Shown: positions 27,902 to 38,305, counted from the first letter of the stretch. The stretch: 64,000 nt of DNA from a bacterium (GCA_030690415.1 JAUYGZ010000008.1:62001-126000), one strand, 5' to 3'. Notes: generated from the sequence alone by a model not told the origin. Made by a program: numbers and translations.

Positions 27902-28972
27902 TCATCTAGCCCCTTGTGCCATCTTCTTTGCCTGATCCTCGATCATAAGACTCTCCATGATGTCATCAATATCGCCATTCATGATCGTGGGAAGGTTTGA
28001 CCAGCTCTGCTTGATCCTGTGGTCGGTCACCCTGTCCTGGGGAAAATTGTAGGTTCGGATTTTTTCCGAACGATCTCCTGAGCCGATCTGAGCCAGACGT
28101 TCTTCTCCTCTTTCCTTTGCCGACCGTTCTTCTTCCGCGGCCAAAAGACGGGATCGAAGAATTTTCATAGCCTTTACCTTGTTCTTCAGCTGGGATTTTT
28201 CGTCCTGGCAGGAGACCACCATTCCTGAGGGAATATGGGTAATACGAACCGCGCTATCAGTCGTGTTTACGCTCTGCCCACCATGACCACCGGCACGGAA
28301 CACATCGATACGCAGGTCTTCCTGTTTGATATCGACATCCACTTCCTCAGCCTCCGGGAGCACCGCCACGGTAATGGCTGAAGTATGGATTCGTCCCTGA
28401 CTTTCCGTCACGGGGATACGCTGGACCCTGTGGGTTCCCGACTCGTATTTGAAAATGGAATAGGCTCCATCTCCCTCAATCCGGAATGAAGCTTCCTTGA
28501 TCCCCCCGGCCTCCGCGTCACTTTTTGACATCATTTCAGTTCGAAATCCTTTTTTTTCCGCGAACCGTAGGAGCATGCGCATAATCTCCGCCGCGAACAA
28601 GGCCGCTTCTTCTCCGCCAGTCCCGGCCCGCACTTCGACAATGACATTCTTTTCATCGTTAGGATCCTTCGGCAGCAGGGCTATCTTGATTTCTTCTTCC
28701 AGTATCTCTTTTTGCTCTTTCGCGTTCGCCAGCTCTTCTCTCGCCAGCTCCAGCAAATCTGAATCGGATTCCGTCTCGATCACTTCTTCGCTTTCCTGAA
28801 GGCTCTTCAAACACTGCTCATAGCGTTTGGAGAGACTAACAAGAGGCTCTAGTCGTGCTCGACGTCGCGTCAGCTCAACGTATTGTTTTTGATCAGAGGC
28901 TATTGATGGCTGCATCAGCTGTTGGTTGATCTCTTCGAATTCGGCGACGATCTGTTGGAGTTTCTTGAGCAT
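27902..28972 (-). CDS. prfA: Peptide chain release factor 1 (ORF opens at 29020)
   Basis: [38 protein letters not shown]. Confidence 0.95.
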   Translation of the reverse strand: MLKKLQQIVAEFEEINQQLMQPSIASDQKQYVELTRRRARLEPLVSLSKRYEQCLKSLQESEEVIETESDSDLLELAREELANAKEQKEILEEEIKIALLPKDPNDEKNVIVEVRAGTGGEEAALFAAEIMRMLLRFAEKKGFRTEMMSKSDAEAGGIKEASFRIEGDGAYSIFKYESGTHRVQRIPVTESQGRIHTSAITVAVLPEAEEVDVDIKQEDLRIDVFRAGGHGGQSVNTTDSAVRITHIPSGMVVSCQDEKSQLKNKVKAMKILRSRLLAAEEERSAKERGEERLAQIGSGDRSEKIRTYNFPQDRVTDHRIKQSWSNLPTIMNGDIDDIMESLMIEDQAKKMAQGAR

Positions 28973-29086
28973 AATGATGTGATTCCGGACCAGAGTAGTG
29001 GATTTTCGAGCTCTTTTCAAGCACAGCCCTTGAAAGGCTCATTTTCTCATGCTACTTTTGGTGTACTTGTTTTCTTTACTCTTATT

Positions 29087-29443
29087 ATGAAAAAAATTGC
29101 TGTGTTTTCTTTTGCTCTTTTCTTGGCTTTGAGCCTGACAGCCTGCACACGTACTGCTGGAAAATACGATCAATTTGCCCAATGTCTGACAAAAAAAGGC
29201 ATCACCATGTACGGATCGGACGAGTGTCCTCACTGTATGGATCAAAAGGCTTTATTTGAAGGATCCTTCGATATGGTTGATTATGTGAACTGTCTTGTGG
29301 AGGGCGGCAAGTGCCAGAAAGCCGGTATCGAAGGTTATCCCACCTGGGTTGGGCCTAATAACAAGCGAGTGGTCGGGACACAAAGCCTCAGCAGCCTCTC
29401 AGAAGAGTTTGATTGTCCACTGGAAGTGGAGACGGCCGGGTAG
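29087..29443 (+). CDS. Thioredoxin-fold lipoprotein with CPHC motif
   Basis: MKKIAVFSFALFLALSLTAC lipobox; ITMYGSDECPHCMDQKALF; IEGYPTWV. Confidence 0.85.
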   Translation: MKKIAVFSFALFLALSLTACTRTAGKYDQFAQCLTKKGITMYGSDECPHCMDQKALFEGSFDMVDYVNCLVEGGKCQKAGIEGYPTWVGPNNKRVVGTQSLSSLSEEFDCPLEVETAG

Positions 29444-29550
29444 CTGGAAAAATCATCCTGATTAAAAAAAACCTTGTTGTTGCTTGACATACGACAGGGT
29501 TTTGTTTTATGATGATGCACTATTATCGCTTATTGACTAGCCGTTTTAGG

Positions 29551-29616
29551 AAGATTTGATTGGCCGTGGAGATTGACAATCAAGCCTTTTCACATAGAAT
29601 GGCGGCCTCAAATCTT
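29551..29616. promoter_or_regulatory. Inverted repeat enclosing a TTGACA-16-TAGAAT promoter
   Basis: Arms AAGATTTGA-tt-GGCCG (29551-29566) and CGGCC-TCAAATCTT (29603-29616); -35 at 29573-29578, -10 at 29595-29600. Confidence 0.6.
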
Positions 29617-29633
29617 GCCCATTTTGGTTTATC

Positions 29634-30797
29634 ATGAGTCATCCCAACCATATTTCTTCAGAACACCTCCCCTCGAAGAATGGAGCTAACGGTTTGAGTG
29701 GTATTGATCCCGAAGAGCTTGAAAAAGCTGTTCGGTGTGGAAGCATTGATGAAAATCTTGATACCAAGCATATCGCAGAGGTCGCTCGATTTCTTTTCAG
29801 TCATAAGGATATCCTCACCCAGGGAGGATTCCCTAATATCATCCGAGCCAATTATAAGGGGCTTAATCTTGAGGCTCATGGCAGACCTCATTTTATTACA
29901 GATTCTTTGCTGGTCATTGAATGCCTGAATAATGCCATTAATACCGGTGAACAAACCTCTGAACAAAGACCAAAAAAGGTGCTCATACTGGGGCCTGGCC
30001 CAGGTCGATTGGTCATTCCTGAAATTGAAATGGCTATAAAACTTGGCGTGAAGGAACTTCTCTTCAATGATTTGAGCCCCGATCACATTGACCAGCTTCG
30101 AGAAAAGATTGCGGAGAGCTATGGTACTCGAGACCAAAAAATTGGAGGGGTAGAACTTAAGTTTGAAGTGGGTGACTTTGTTGATGTTGCTGGGAAATTG
30201 GAAAACAACTCGTTTGATGCTGTATCAGCCATGTGGTTCGTAACTCCTGAAATCGCCGATTTCAGTTCTGTTGAGGCTTTGAGAGCAAAGCGAGAAAAAC
30301 TTTACGGCCATATTCGCAGACTCCTCACGAAACAAGGGAGCTTCATTGAAGATGTTCCGCTTAGCGATAGCCGATTGGGCGGATTTTATTATCTGGTAAG
30401 ACTCAAAACATATAAGGTCTTACATGATCTTGATATCCTTGAAGGGGAAAATGAACACTGCATTATTACAAGCTACAGCTCTCAGAAGGGTGGACTTCCA
30501 TACCATATTCGCTTTGCCCCTTCGCACATCAGACATAGCAAAGAAATGGAAGATGCCCAACTCAGGTTTGTTAAAGCTATTGATACCCTTCAACCAGTGG
30601 GGATTCGCACTGATGGAGAAGAGGCGTTTAAGATGAAATTTGGATCTGCTAGTAACATCATAGACCTCTTTCGCAATAATACGATCGAAGCGATTCAGGC
30701 TTGTTTCAATGAAGGCAGTGCTAAATTACTTCTCCGCCCTAGCTCAAATGACCCGTTGAGAAAAGTGAAGCGAACGTACATGTTCGAAAGCCACTAG
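29634..30797 (+). CDS. Class I SAM-dependent methyltransferase-like protein
   Basis: KKVLILGPGPGRLVIPEI...ELLFNDLSPDHI...NSFDAVSAMWFVTPEI. Confidence 0.75.
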   Translation: MSHPNHISSEHLPSKNGANGLSGIDPEELEKAVRCGSIDENLDTKHIAEVARFLFSHKDILTQGGFPNIIRANYKGLNLEAHGRPHFITDSLLVIECLNNAINTGEQTSEQRPKKVLILGPGPGRLVIPEIEMAIKLGVKELLFNDLSPDHIDQLREKIAESYGTRDQKIGGVELKFEVGDFVDVAGKLENNSFDAVSAMWFVTPEIADFSSVEALRAKREKLYGHIRRLLTKQGSFIEDVPLSDSRLGGFYYLVRLKTYKVLHDLDILEGENEHCIITSYSSQKGGLPYHIRFAPSHIRHSKEMEDAQLRFVKAIDTLQPVGIRTDGEEAFKMKFGSASNIIDLFRNNTIEAIQACFNEGSAKLLLRPSSNDPLRKVKRTYMFESH

Positions 30798-31531
30798 TCT
30801 TTCTTGAGTTCCCAAATAAATTCAAATAGGGTTCTCCAGGTGTTAGCTTCTGCTTTGTTTCTCCTCAATGTACCTTGCTGAGGGCTCACTGAGAAGGCCA
30901 TCACCAGATCGCCCACAATATTGATGTTGGCATCGACATTAAAATCTTTGATGAGTTTCACTTCCGTAAACTCTCCCTGATTTTTTTCTTTGTACTCCTT
31001 ATCCTCCTCGTTAAAGGGACAAATGACAAAGGCCTTCACCTTGTTCATTTTTCTCTTTTCAACATAGTTGTTGAGAAAGATTTCTCCAATTTCGCTACTA
31101 CTCAGTTTGTTCTCTAAGGCATAAATGGGTTGTCCTGTTCGTATCGCTTCATCCAGTATTTCCATATACACCCTCCGAATTCCTTCCCATCCTTCGTATT
31201 TCATGATCCCCAATTTTTCCTGCTGCTGAAACTGTGGGATTAATTTTTTCAGAGCTGTGATTGATTTTTTTTCCCTCTCTAGGCGTTCTTCAAGCTGGAG
31301 TACGGAAAGTGCATGAAAGATTTCTTCACCTGTTGTCCCTTCGAAGGAAAAAATAAGTCCTTTTTCAAGGAGTTCATCAATTCCCATTTGAATCGTGTCC
31401 TGGGGTTTATCCATGAGCTCCTGAAGTTTTTTGTGAGTCAATTCTCCGTGAACCAGGAGTTCCACATACAAATCAGCACTTGCTGATTGAATTCCGAGAG
31501 TCTGTCCAAGATCTGTTACATCAAGAGCCAT
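30794..31531 (-). CDS. TrmB-like transcriptional regulator
   Basis: N-terminal winged helix (GIQSASADLYVELLVHGELTHKKLQELMDKPQDTIQMGIDELLEKGLI) plus TrmB-type C-terminal region (GIRRVYMEILDEAIRTGQPIYAL). Confidence 0.7.
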   Translation of the reverse strand: MALDVTDLGQTLGIQSASADLYVELLVHGELTHKKLQELMDKPQDTIQMGIDELLEKGLIFSFEGTTGEEIFHALSVLQLEERLEREKKSITALKKLIPQFQQQEKLGIMKYEGWEGIRRVYMEILDEAIRTGQPIYALENKLSSSEIGEIFLNNYVEKRKMNKVKAFVICPFNEEDKEYKEKNQGEFTEVKLIKDFNVDANINIVGDLVMAFSVSPQQGTLRRNKAEANTWRTLFEFIWELKKD

Positions 31532-31540
31532 ATATTGTGG

Positions 31541-32107
31541 TTATCGATGGTGATTACTGGCTTTTCTAGTCTCTTTCTCAAGTCGATCATAGAGGCTTAG
31601 GAGGCTTTTTTGGAGATAGGACAATCTATTGTTTTTGATTATCCGTTCGAAGAGAGGAAGCAGCATATCATTTGTTTCATCGATATACTCATTCTGTTTT
31701 TCAGGGCTAAATCCATGAATCGTCTGAAGATTGTGGAGCCGATCAGCCATTTTGATGAGGACGGATTCAGGATGCACTGACCAGGCTTGCTCCATATCAT
31801 CCAGGCTTCCCTTCATCTTGCAGTAGGAGGTATTCCATGAGGAAAGCTTGGAGACAAGATCCACCAGCTCAGCTACCTTGTCGCCGAAGCGGAGCCTGAG
31901 ATATTCCTTGGTAATCGAAGTGTCTTCCAAAACATCGTGGAGCAGCGCGGCGTTCAAAATAGCTTCTTCCTTGATCCCTTCGTCCACCAGGATTTTTCGC
32001 ACGGCAATAGGGTGACTGGAGGCCTTGGCTCCTGTCTTTCGCTTCTTGCCTTCGTACACGTGTTCGAGAAAGGCTCTGATATTCATAATACGATGAAACG
32101 ATGTCAT
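31541..32107 (-). CDS. HD-domain phosphohydrolase (SpoT/MESH1-like HD only)
   Basis: SHPIAVRKILVDEGIKEEAILNAALLHDVLEDTSITKEYLRLRFGDKVAELVDLVSKLS...LIKMADRLHNLQTI. Confidence 0.88.
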   Translation of the reverse strand: MTSFHRIMNIRAFLEHVYEGKKRKTGAKASSHPIAVRKILVDEGIKEEAILNAALLHDVLEDTSITKEYLRLRFGDKVAELVDLVSKLSSWNTSYCKMKGSLDDMEQAWSVHPESVLIKMADRLHNLQTIHGFSPEKQNEYIDETNDMLLPLFERIIKNNRLSYLQKSLLSLYDRLEKETRKASNHHR

Positions 32108-32152
32108 TCATCATATCGTGTTTTTGCCTTTATTCCAAGCGATTTCGTGCTT

Positions 32153-32584
32153 TTACCCCTTCTGATTGTAGAAGGGGTCTTTCCAGACACTCACGCCAAG
32201 GTAGACCACGAAGGCATTGATGGCAATGCCTACCACCTCGCCCATGGAGAGAGACTGGAGGAGGCCCAAGACAGAGAATACCAGCACTACGATCAGTGCC
32301 CATCGGGCTCCCGCGAATAGGCCTCTGGTCATAAAGAAAGAAAAAACGGCTATACCTATCAGAATCAACGCGAAGACCCAAAACATACCCTGAAGCATGC
32401 CGGTGACTCCTCCCGCCACCAGAGGATCCATTCCGGGTGCCCCCTGAAGCATTCCCCCCATCAATCCGAACATCATACCTTGTCCAAAGAGTGCCAACAC
32501 GCCACCGATTGCCGCAATCGCGGTTCCAATAGCGGCAAGATAACCCAAGACGGTACCCTGCCAAGGACGAACTACTTTTACCAT
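32153..32584 (-). CDS. Small integral membrane protein (about 4 TM)
   Basis: Hydrophobic ORF with several TM segments. Confidence 0.7.
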   Translation of the reverse strand: MVKVVRPWQGTVLGYLAAIGTAIAAIGGVLALFGQGMMFGLMGGMLQGAPGMDPLVAGGVTGMLQGMFWVFALILIGIAVFSFFMTRGLFAGARWALIVVLVFSVLGLLQSLSMGEVVGIAINAFVVYLGVSVWKDPFYNQKG

Positions 32585-32741
32585 AAAAAATAATTAGGAA
32601 TTAAGCTGATTGTATCATATCTCGAACATCAGTGTCCAAACTGTGAGAAGAGTTGTAATAAGAACGTCATAAATTCTCTTTGATTTATAGTCAAGTTTCT
32701 TTTATAGTACACTCCTTTGTGTATTCATAATCTCTTCACTT

Positions 32742-35033
32742 ATGAAGAAGATCCTTTCTTTGCTCCTCATTGGGTTTTTTGGAGTCCTCTTTGTTTCAAC
32801 TCATTCTGCTCATGCTACCGGTCCAATCACTACCTCACAAATCTTGTCGCCGACAGTCAAGATTTTTTCGTTGAGGCTGACCGCCAATAATAATGTTTCG
32901 TCGCAGAGCCTGGCTTCAGGGACACTCATCAGCGCGGACGGGAAGGTCATGACGAATGACCATGTGGTGAAGAATGAGTATGATGAGATCCAGGAAGCAT
33001 TCCAGATCTGCGTGGTCCTCAATCTCCAGGAGAAACCCCAATGTCTTTTCACCGCTTCGCTCATCTCCACGAGTAAGAGCCTCGACATCGCCGTGCTGCA
33101 GATCAACCCTCAGGATATTTATGGGAACCCTATTCCGACCTTTCCTTTTTTGAAGGCTGATACTGATTATCTCCCCGCGGAAGGGGACAAGCTGAAGGTC
33201 TGGGGTTATCCCGGAATCGGAGGTGATACCATCACGCTCACCGAAGGAACAGTCGGAGGCTATGATGAACGCGAAGGAATTAAGCAAATGAAAACGGATG
33301 CGAATATCAGTCCCGGAAACTCCGGAGGGACCGTCATCGATAGTCAGGGAAATTTTATTGGTGTCCCATCATATCTGCGCTCCAATTATACTTCTCTCGG
33401 TTTCGTGGTCCCCATGGCTGAAATCTTGCCATGGCTTACGCTTCATATCGATAATGCTCCGGATGTGAATGAGTTTGCTCGTCTCCTAACCAATGAGTCC
33501 GCACAGGTGGAAGTGGAAACCGACAAAAGCCTCCGTTACCATTCAACCCTTTTTCCCCAATACCGGATCGATATCCCCAAACCCTGGAAAACCATTTTTA
33601 TCAATCGCAATAACTTTGTCGCCCTGAATACGGTAGAGGGACAGGACCTCTACATCGTCATCACGGTGAACAATATGCCCTTCGAAGTGGATCAGAAAGT
33701 CATGGACTTTCTCCTGGGAAAGATGGAGAAGGATCAGCATGAATACACCAATTACAAGCGAGAGAAGGCCAGCTTCAAGGGCCTGGATGGATTCCTGATC
33801 CAATATGATGAAGGACAGGTCCGTCACTATCAGTTTATTGCCCCCAAGGAGAATACGACCGTGACCTACCGCTATCGAGTCATTCTCGAGAATCGGGACG
33901 TTATGGAGCAGGCAGCCCTGGATTTTTTGGAGACCTTCGAACTGATGGATGGAGTGAATAATACGCTCCCCATGCTCCGCGAGTACTCCCAATCGCATCC
34001 GAATATCTCACTCAAGGCATTTGATGATTTCCTGATCAATCCCGTCTTCGACAGCCAGTATGAGGAAGAAATCGTGCGCCTGGAAAATCCGAAGTCTTTC
34101 GAACAAAATTTCCGTATTTTTGAAAAGCATCTGTCCAAAGACTACTGGGATCTAAGTATTCCGGAAATCCTGGAAGAAGAAACGAAGGAGATCGGGACAC
34201 GATTGGTCAATAGCTTTGACGATGTCGTCATCGATGGACTGGAAGGATATGCCTACACCTACACCTACCAGGGCGATGATTTTAATCAGCTCAGGAAACG
34301 AACCGTCGTAGTCCTCCTCACGGCGAATCATCGCTATCTGGAAGTTCAGTATGATGATCTGGTGAAGAATTATGAGCAGAATATCGAGACCACTCTCAAG
34401 GTCCTCAAAAGTATTCAGTATGATGGTCAGGATCCGCCGCGGCGGACTGAACAGAAGGGTGTCTACCGTGTGCCGCATTTTAAGCCTCTCTTTGAAGATA
34501 TTGAAAACCATCTCTACGAGCGTGAGATCAATGCTCTGGCTAGCAAGAATCTGTTGAGTCCTGAGACGGATCTGTTTTTACCTGAGGAAAAAATCACGCG
34601 GCTGGAAGCTCTCAAGGCCATCGTCGATGCCAAGATCTTTGTCGAGAAAGGCCGCAACCTGAATACCACCCAGGATGCTATTGATGTGTCCCCGGTTTAC
34701 TCCACTTTTACCGATCTTCCCGATGGAGGCGCCAATCAAATGCTGCAGTTCGCGGTGGAGAAGGGCATCGTGGGAAGCGGTAAACTCTTTCATCCGGAGG
34801 GAGCCGTCCATCTGACCGATGCTCTGCGCATGCTCTGCGAGACCTTTGAGCTTCCGATGTGGAAGCCACCCTATGAAATTGAAATTCCCTGGTTTGTTCC
34901 GTACATCTACAAGGGTATTGAGCTCGATGTGATTCCGGTCAATGTCAAATTCTATGACCAGCTCACCCGAGGACAATTCGCACACCTACTCTATAAGTTT
35001 GTGAAAATCGTGGGGGAAAGAGAGGACCTTTAA
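32742..35033 (+). CDS. Secreted HtrA/trypsin-like serine protease with C-terminal SLH-like repeats
   Basis: Signal peptide; MTNDHVV (His), SKSLDIAVLQI (Asp), ISPGNSGGTV (Ser); FTDLPDGGANQMLQFAVEKGIVGSGKLFHPEGAVHLTDALRML resembles SLH. Confidence 0.85.
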   Translation: MKKILSLLLIGFFGVLFVSTHSAHATGPITTSQILSPTVKIFSLRLTANNNVSSQSLASGTLISADGKVMTNDHVVKNEYDEIQEAFQICVVLNLQEKPQCLFTASLISTSKSLDIAVLQINPQDIYGNPIPTFPFLKADTDYLPAEGDKLKVWGYPGIGGDTITLTEGTVGGYDEREGIKQMKTDANISPGNSGGTVIDSQGNFIGVPSYLRSNYTSLGFVVPMAEILPWLTLHIDNAPDVNEFARLLTNESAQVEVETDKSLRYHSTLFPQYRIDIPKPWKTIFINRNNFVALNTVEGQDLYIVITVNNMPFEVDQKVMDFLLGKMEKDQHEYTNYKREKASFKGLDGFLIQYDEGQVRHYQFIAPKENTTVTYRYRVILENRDVMEQAALDFLETFELMDGVNNTLPMLREYSQSHPNISLKAFDDFLINPVFDSQYEEEIVRLENPKSFEQNFRIFEKHLSKDYWDLSIPEILEEETKEIGTRLVNSFDDVVIDGLEGYAYTYTYQGDDFNQLRKRTVVVLLTANHRYLEVQYDDLVKNYEQNIETTLKVLKSIQYDGQDPPRRTEQKGVYRVPHFKPLFEDIENHLYEREINALASKNLLSPETDLFLPEEKITRLEALKAIVDAKIFVEKGRNLNTTQDAIDVSPVYSTFTDLPDGGANQMLQFAVEKGIVGSGKLFHPEGAVHLTDALRMLCETFELPMWKPPYEIEIPWFVPYIYKGIELDVIPVNVKFYDQLTRGQFAHLLYKFVKIVGEREDL

Positions 35034-37618
35034 ATTCCTAACGGATTACTCATCGGTCCGCTATCAGCCGAGATATTGACTCCGATCCGACGGATGATTT
35101 CGCGACTGACAAATTCTTTATCTCGACCGTATTTGAGCCGCGAGAGCTGAACCAGAGCTTCTCCGACTTCCTTGTCGGGCTGAAGCTCAGGGTGTTCCTG
35201 CCACCACTTGTAGGTCTTCATACTGAACGGACGGCTGATCTGGTTGTGAATACTGAGCTTAATGCAGGCATTGAATCCCTCAAGGTTGATCACGTCGGTT
35301 TCCGTGAAAACGGGGGCCATTTCTTTAGCCATGTACTCAGCATCTTTGGCTCCTATCTTGAGGTTTAGCATGGTCCCAACGTTTCCAAAGACGGCATTCT
35401 TAATCTTTTCATCACCACCCCCTCCAGCGCTTTTTTTGATCAGCTGATCGATGTACTGGTGAGCGATGACAAGGCCCAGCTTGTACTTGCGCGCCTCGGA
35501 AAGAATGGACTCAAAGCTATCCGTGATAAAGTTTTGAAACTCATCCACGTAGAGGAAGAAAGGCTGTCTTTCTGATTGGTCCGCGATGCGCTGGCGCTTC
35601 ATGGCGGCCACCTGGATCTTATTAACGAAGATCGTTCCCAGAAGGTTCGAATTGATGTCACCAATCAGTCCTTTGGCCAGCTTAACCAGCAGGATCTTTC
35701 CACTGTCCATGACCTCGTCAAATTTGAAGGCGGATTTGGTCTGACCGACAATATTGCGCATGAGGGAATTCGTGATAAAACACCCGAACTTTGCAGCAAA
35801 GTAGGGGATCATTTCCTGTCTCTCCCGTTGTCCCGTCTGAGCCATCTGATTGACCCAAAATCCCTTCACGATAGGGTTCTTGATGTGTCTGACTTTCTCC
35901 TGTTGCCAAGCTTCATCCGTAAAAAGACGAACAATATCGGTCAGGGCACCCCCGTCGGGATCTTCCATAAGGGTCAGACAACCGTTTCGGAAGTAGTCCT
36001 GGATACGTGGTCCGAAGATCTCGTCACCGAACATCCCGATCATCATGTTCATGGCTTCCAAAGCGATGTAGTCGCGCTCTTCAGGATTGTCCGCCTCCAG
36101 CATATTGAGTCCCATAGGACGCTCGGTGTCTGAAGGGTCGAAGACAATGACGTCGTCAGCCCTCTCCCGTGGGATCCAACCCAGAATCCCGTCAACCAGA
36201 TCACCGTGAGGATCCACCACACAGATTCCTTTCCCATTTTTGACATCCTGCTTGATCAGGGACTGAAGAAAAACGGATTTTCCCGTACCGGTCTGACCGA
36301 TCACGTAGAGATGACGAAAGCGATCCTCCAGCTGCATGGGAATATCCGTTCGTTCACTGCGGTGAAGATTGTAGCCCAGCCAGATATCTCCATCCTCCGG
36401 CAATCCATCAGGGGGAGGAGTGATCCGAAAGCGTTGCCAGGCGAGGTTTGGAATATTGTTGTACTTGGCTGCCGGGACATGCCAGATCGAGGCGATTTCT
36501 TCGGAACTCATGATCATCTTATGACCTTGGAGCCAGGCTGTCAGATGTCTCCAGAGTGATCTGTAGATGAAGTTGATAATTAATCGCTTTTGAGAGGCAT
36601 AGAGCACTCCCACAAATCCGTTGAGTGAAGGGGAATTGTATTGTCCAAACGCCGTGGATATCCCATTGACGATTTCCTGAGCGTGCTTTTTGCTTTTTGA
36701 GCTCCCTACGATGCGAAGAACGGTTTCCCATCCCGCGTGCGAGGCTTTTTCGCCAATTGATTTCACGATTTCATCAGTTTGGGGGGTGGTTCTGGTCGTC
36801 CCTTTCGCTAGGTCAACATTGTCAATAGACTCATCCGTCCCCAGGGCAAAGATCCTGACGAGCATCCGAAGCCAGGAGAGGGGATTAATATAAGTTAAGA
36901 TGCTTCGTTTTGCTTTGTTTTCAAAAAGGTCTTCTGAAATAGCCTTACTCTTCTCCTGCCAGCCGTTTTCACGGGGGCGAATGACCAGCTGCACCCCTGC
37001 GGAATCGGTGAGGCCCAGCTTGGCCATGGCATTGAGCACGGCGTTCATGGGCTCAGTATTCGTGTGCTGATAGGTTTTGATGGGGTAAGCATAGTGCTTG
37101 CTGAGCTTCAGGTATCTTCCGACAGCATGTGTCCCGGGCTTGAACAGATTGTATTCCTCGACCTCTTCGATCAGAGCGTCAGGATAAAATGAAGTCAGCG
37201 TTTTCTGGAAAACAGATTTTTGGCTGTGTGGGATCACCACGTAGAAAAATATCTGCCCGTCCGTGGCAACGATCTCCAGGGAGTAAAAGTTTTGACCGGC
37301 AAAGTAACGGTACCAGTAGCGGGAAGAAGAAAGAGCGCTGAGTGACTCCAGACACTGGGTCATAATCCCGACTTGTTTGATGAAGTCCTTTGACGAACCA
37401 AACATTTCTCCTTCATCTTCTTTTTCTTGTTTTCCCTCTTTTTTCGGCACGAGAATCTTCAAAAAGATCATTTCGAGACTCCTTTTTCGATTATAATACC
37501 ATTCGATCAGATAGCTGAGGAGAATGATCAGCAATACTCCCAGAACAAGCCCCAGTATCAAGGAAAGAATGGGGTGAAGAGAGAGCCAGCCGAAAAGGGA
37601 AGACAACCATTGGATCAT
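35030..37618 (-). CDS. Membrane-anchored VirB4/TraD-like (DUF87/TraG-type) ATPase
   Basis: N-terminal TM; Walker A YVIGQTGTGKSVFLQSL; Walker B FFLYVDEFQNF; DPHGDLVDGILGWIPRERADDVIVFDPSD. Confidence 0.9.
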   Translation of the reverse strand: MIQWLSSLFGWLSLHPILSLILGLVLGVLLIILLSYLIEWYYNRKRSLEMIFLKILVPKKEGKQEKEDEGEMFGSSKDFIKQVGIMTQCLESLSALSSSRYWYRYFAGQNFYSLEIVATDGQIFFYVVIPHSQKSVFQKTLTSFYPDALIEEVEEYNLFKPGTHAVGRYLKLSKHYAYPIKTYQHTNTEPMNAVLNAMAKLGLTDSAGVQLVIRPRENGWQEKSKAISEDLFENKAKRSILTYINPLSWLRMLVRIFALGTDESIDNVDLAKGTTRTTPQTDEIVKSIGEKASHAGWETVLRIVGSSKSKKHAQEIVNGISTAFGQYNSPSLNGFVGVLYASQKRLIINFIYRSLWRHLTAWLQGHKMIMSSEEIASIWHVPAAKYNNIPNLAWQRFRITPPPDGLPEDGDIWLGYNLHRSERTDIPMQLEDRFRHLYVIGQTGTGKSVFLQSLIKQDVKNGKGICVVDPHGDLVDGILGWIPRERADDVIVFDPSDTERPMGLNMLEADNPEERDYIALEAMNMMIGMFGDEIFGPRIQDYFRNGCLTLMEDPDGGALTDIVRLFTDEAWQQEKVRHIKNPIVKGFWVNQMAQTGQRERQEMIPYFAAKFGCFITNSLMRNIVGQTKSAFKFDEVMDSGKILLVKLAKGLIGDINSNLLGTIFVNKIQVAAMKRQRIADQSERQPFFLYVDEFQNFITDSFESILSEARKYKLGLVIAHQYIDQLIKKSAGGGGDEKIKNAVFGNVGTMLNLKIGAKDAEYMAKEMAPVFTETDVINLEGFNACIKLSIHNQISRPFSMKTYKWWQEHPELQPDKEVGEALVQLSRLKYGRDKEFVSREIIRRIGVNISADSGPMSNPLGI

Positions 37619-37647
37619 GATATGAGATCAACCGGGTCGAGGTAAGA

Positions 37648-38160
37648 CTAGAGAAAAAGGAAGAAAGGGACTTTGAGCAGGTCGGTAGAGTCCGCAAGAA
37701 AGGTACTGAAAACGATAAACAGGATATAAAAGAGGCTCAGTGATCCGATAACCCCGATCAGCGTCCCCAGCATAATATTTTTGACGGGATAGCGGGTAGC
37801 AATGATGAGCAGCAGAGATTGAAGAAGGGTGTAGAGAGGCACGACGACGAAAATGACGATGATATTGCGGTAAACCCAATAATACTCCGTCGCAGTCTCT
37901 CCCCCCGGTAAGAAAACAGAATCCGCAAGAAAGCTGACACCGTATCGTGCCACTGCTGCGAGTAAAATGCCGAGGACAAAGGTACCCAGGAACAACTTAA
38001 ATGACAGCCAGGCTGACTGAAGCCACTTGAGCTGAAACTGCCATCGAAAAACGATGATTTCGATGAAGAAGGCAAAGAAAAAAGGAGCTACGAACCCGAA
38101 GGTCACGGAGAGGAGGGCGGGAGCAACACCACCCAGCATGTCATTGAGATTTTCGAACAT
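37648..38160 (-). CDS. Hypothetical multi-TM membrane protein next to the VirB4-like ATPase
   Basis: Hydrophobic ORF, several TM segments. Confidence 0.7.
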   Translation of the reverse strand: MFENLNDMLGGVAPALLSVTFGFVAPFFFAFFIEIIVFRWQFQLKWLQSAWLSFKLFLGTFVLGILLAAVARYGVSFLADSVFLPGGETATEYYWVYRNIIVIFVVVPLYTLLQSLLLIIATRYPVKNIMLGTLIGVIGSLSLFYILFIVFSTFLADSTDLLKVPFFLFL

Positions 38161-38305
38161 AAATAAGGGGGCTAATGGTCAGGACAAGGGTCCAAATGTT
38201 TCTCCATCAGTGTAGCACCATCTCAGGGGCTTGTCCTCAGAATGAGATGAGATGATTTAATAGGGATTGCGGTGTTAAAAAAATTCTCTACAATGACTTT
38301 GCTGC

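Noticed and set aside
32130-32564. 144-aa - strand ORF in alternate frame
   Set aside because: Overlaps the hydrophobic ORF 32153..32584, which has better membrane-protein character
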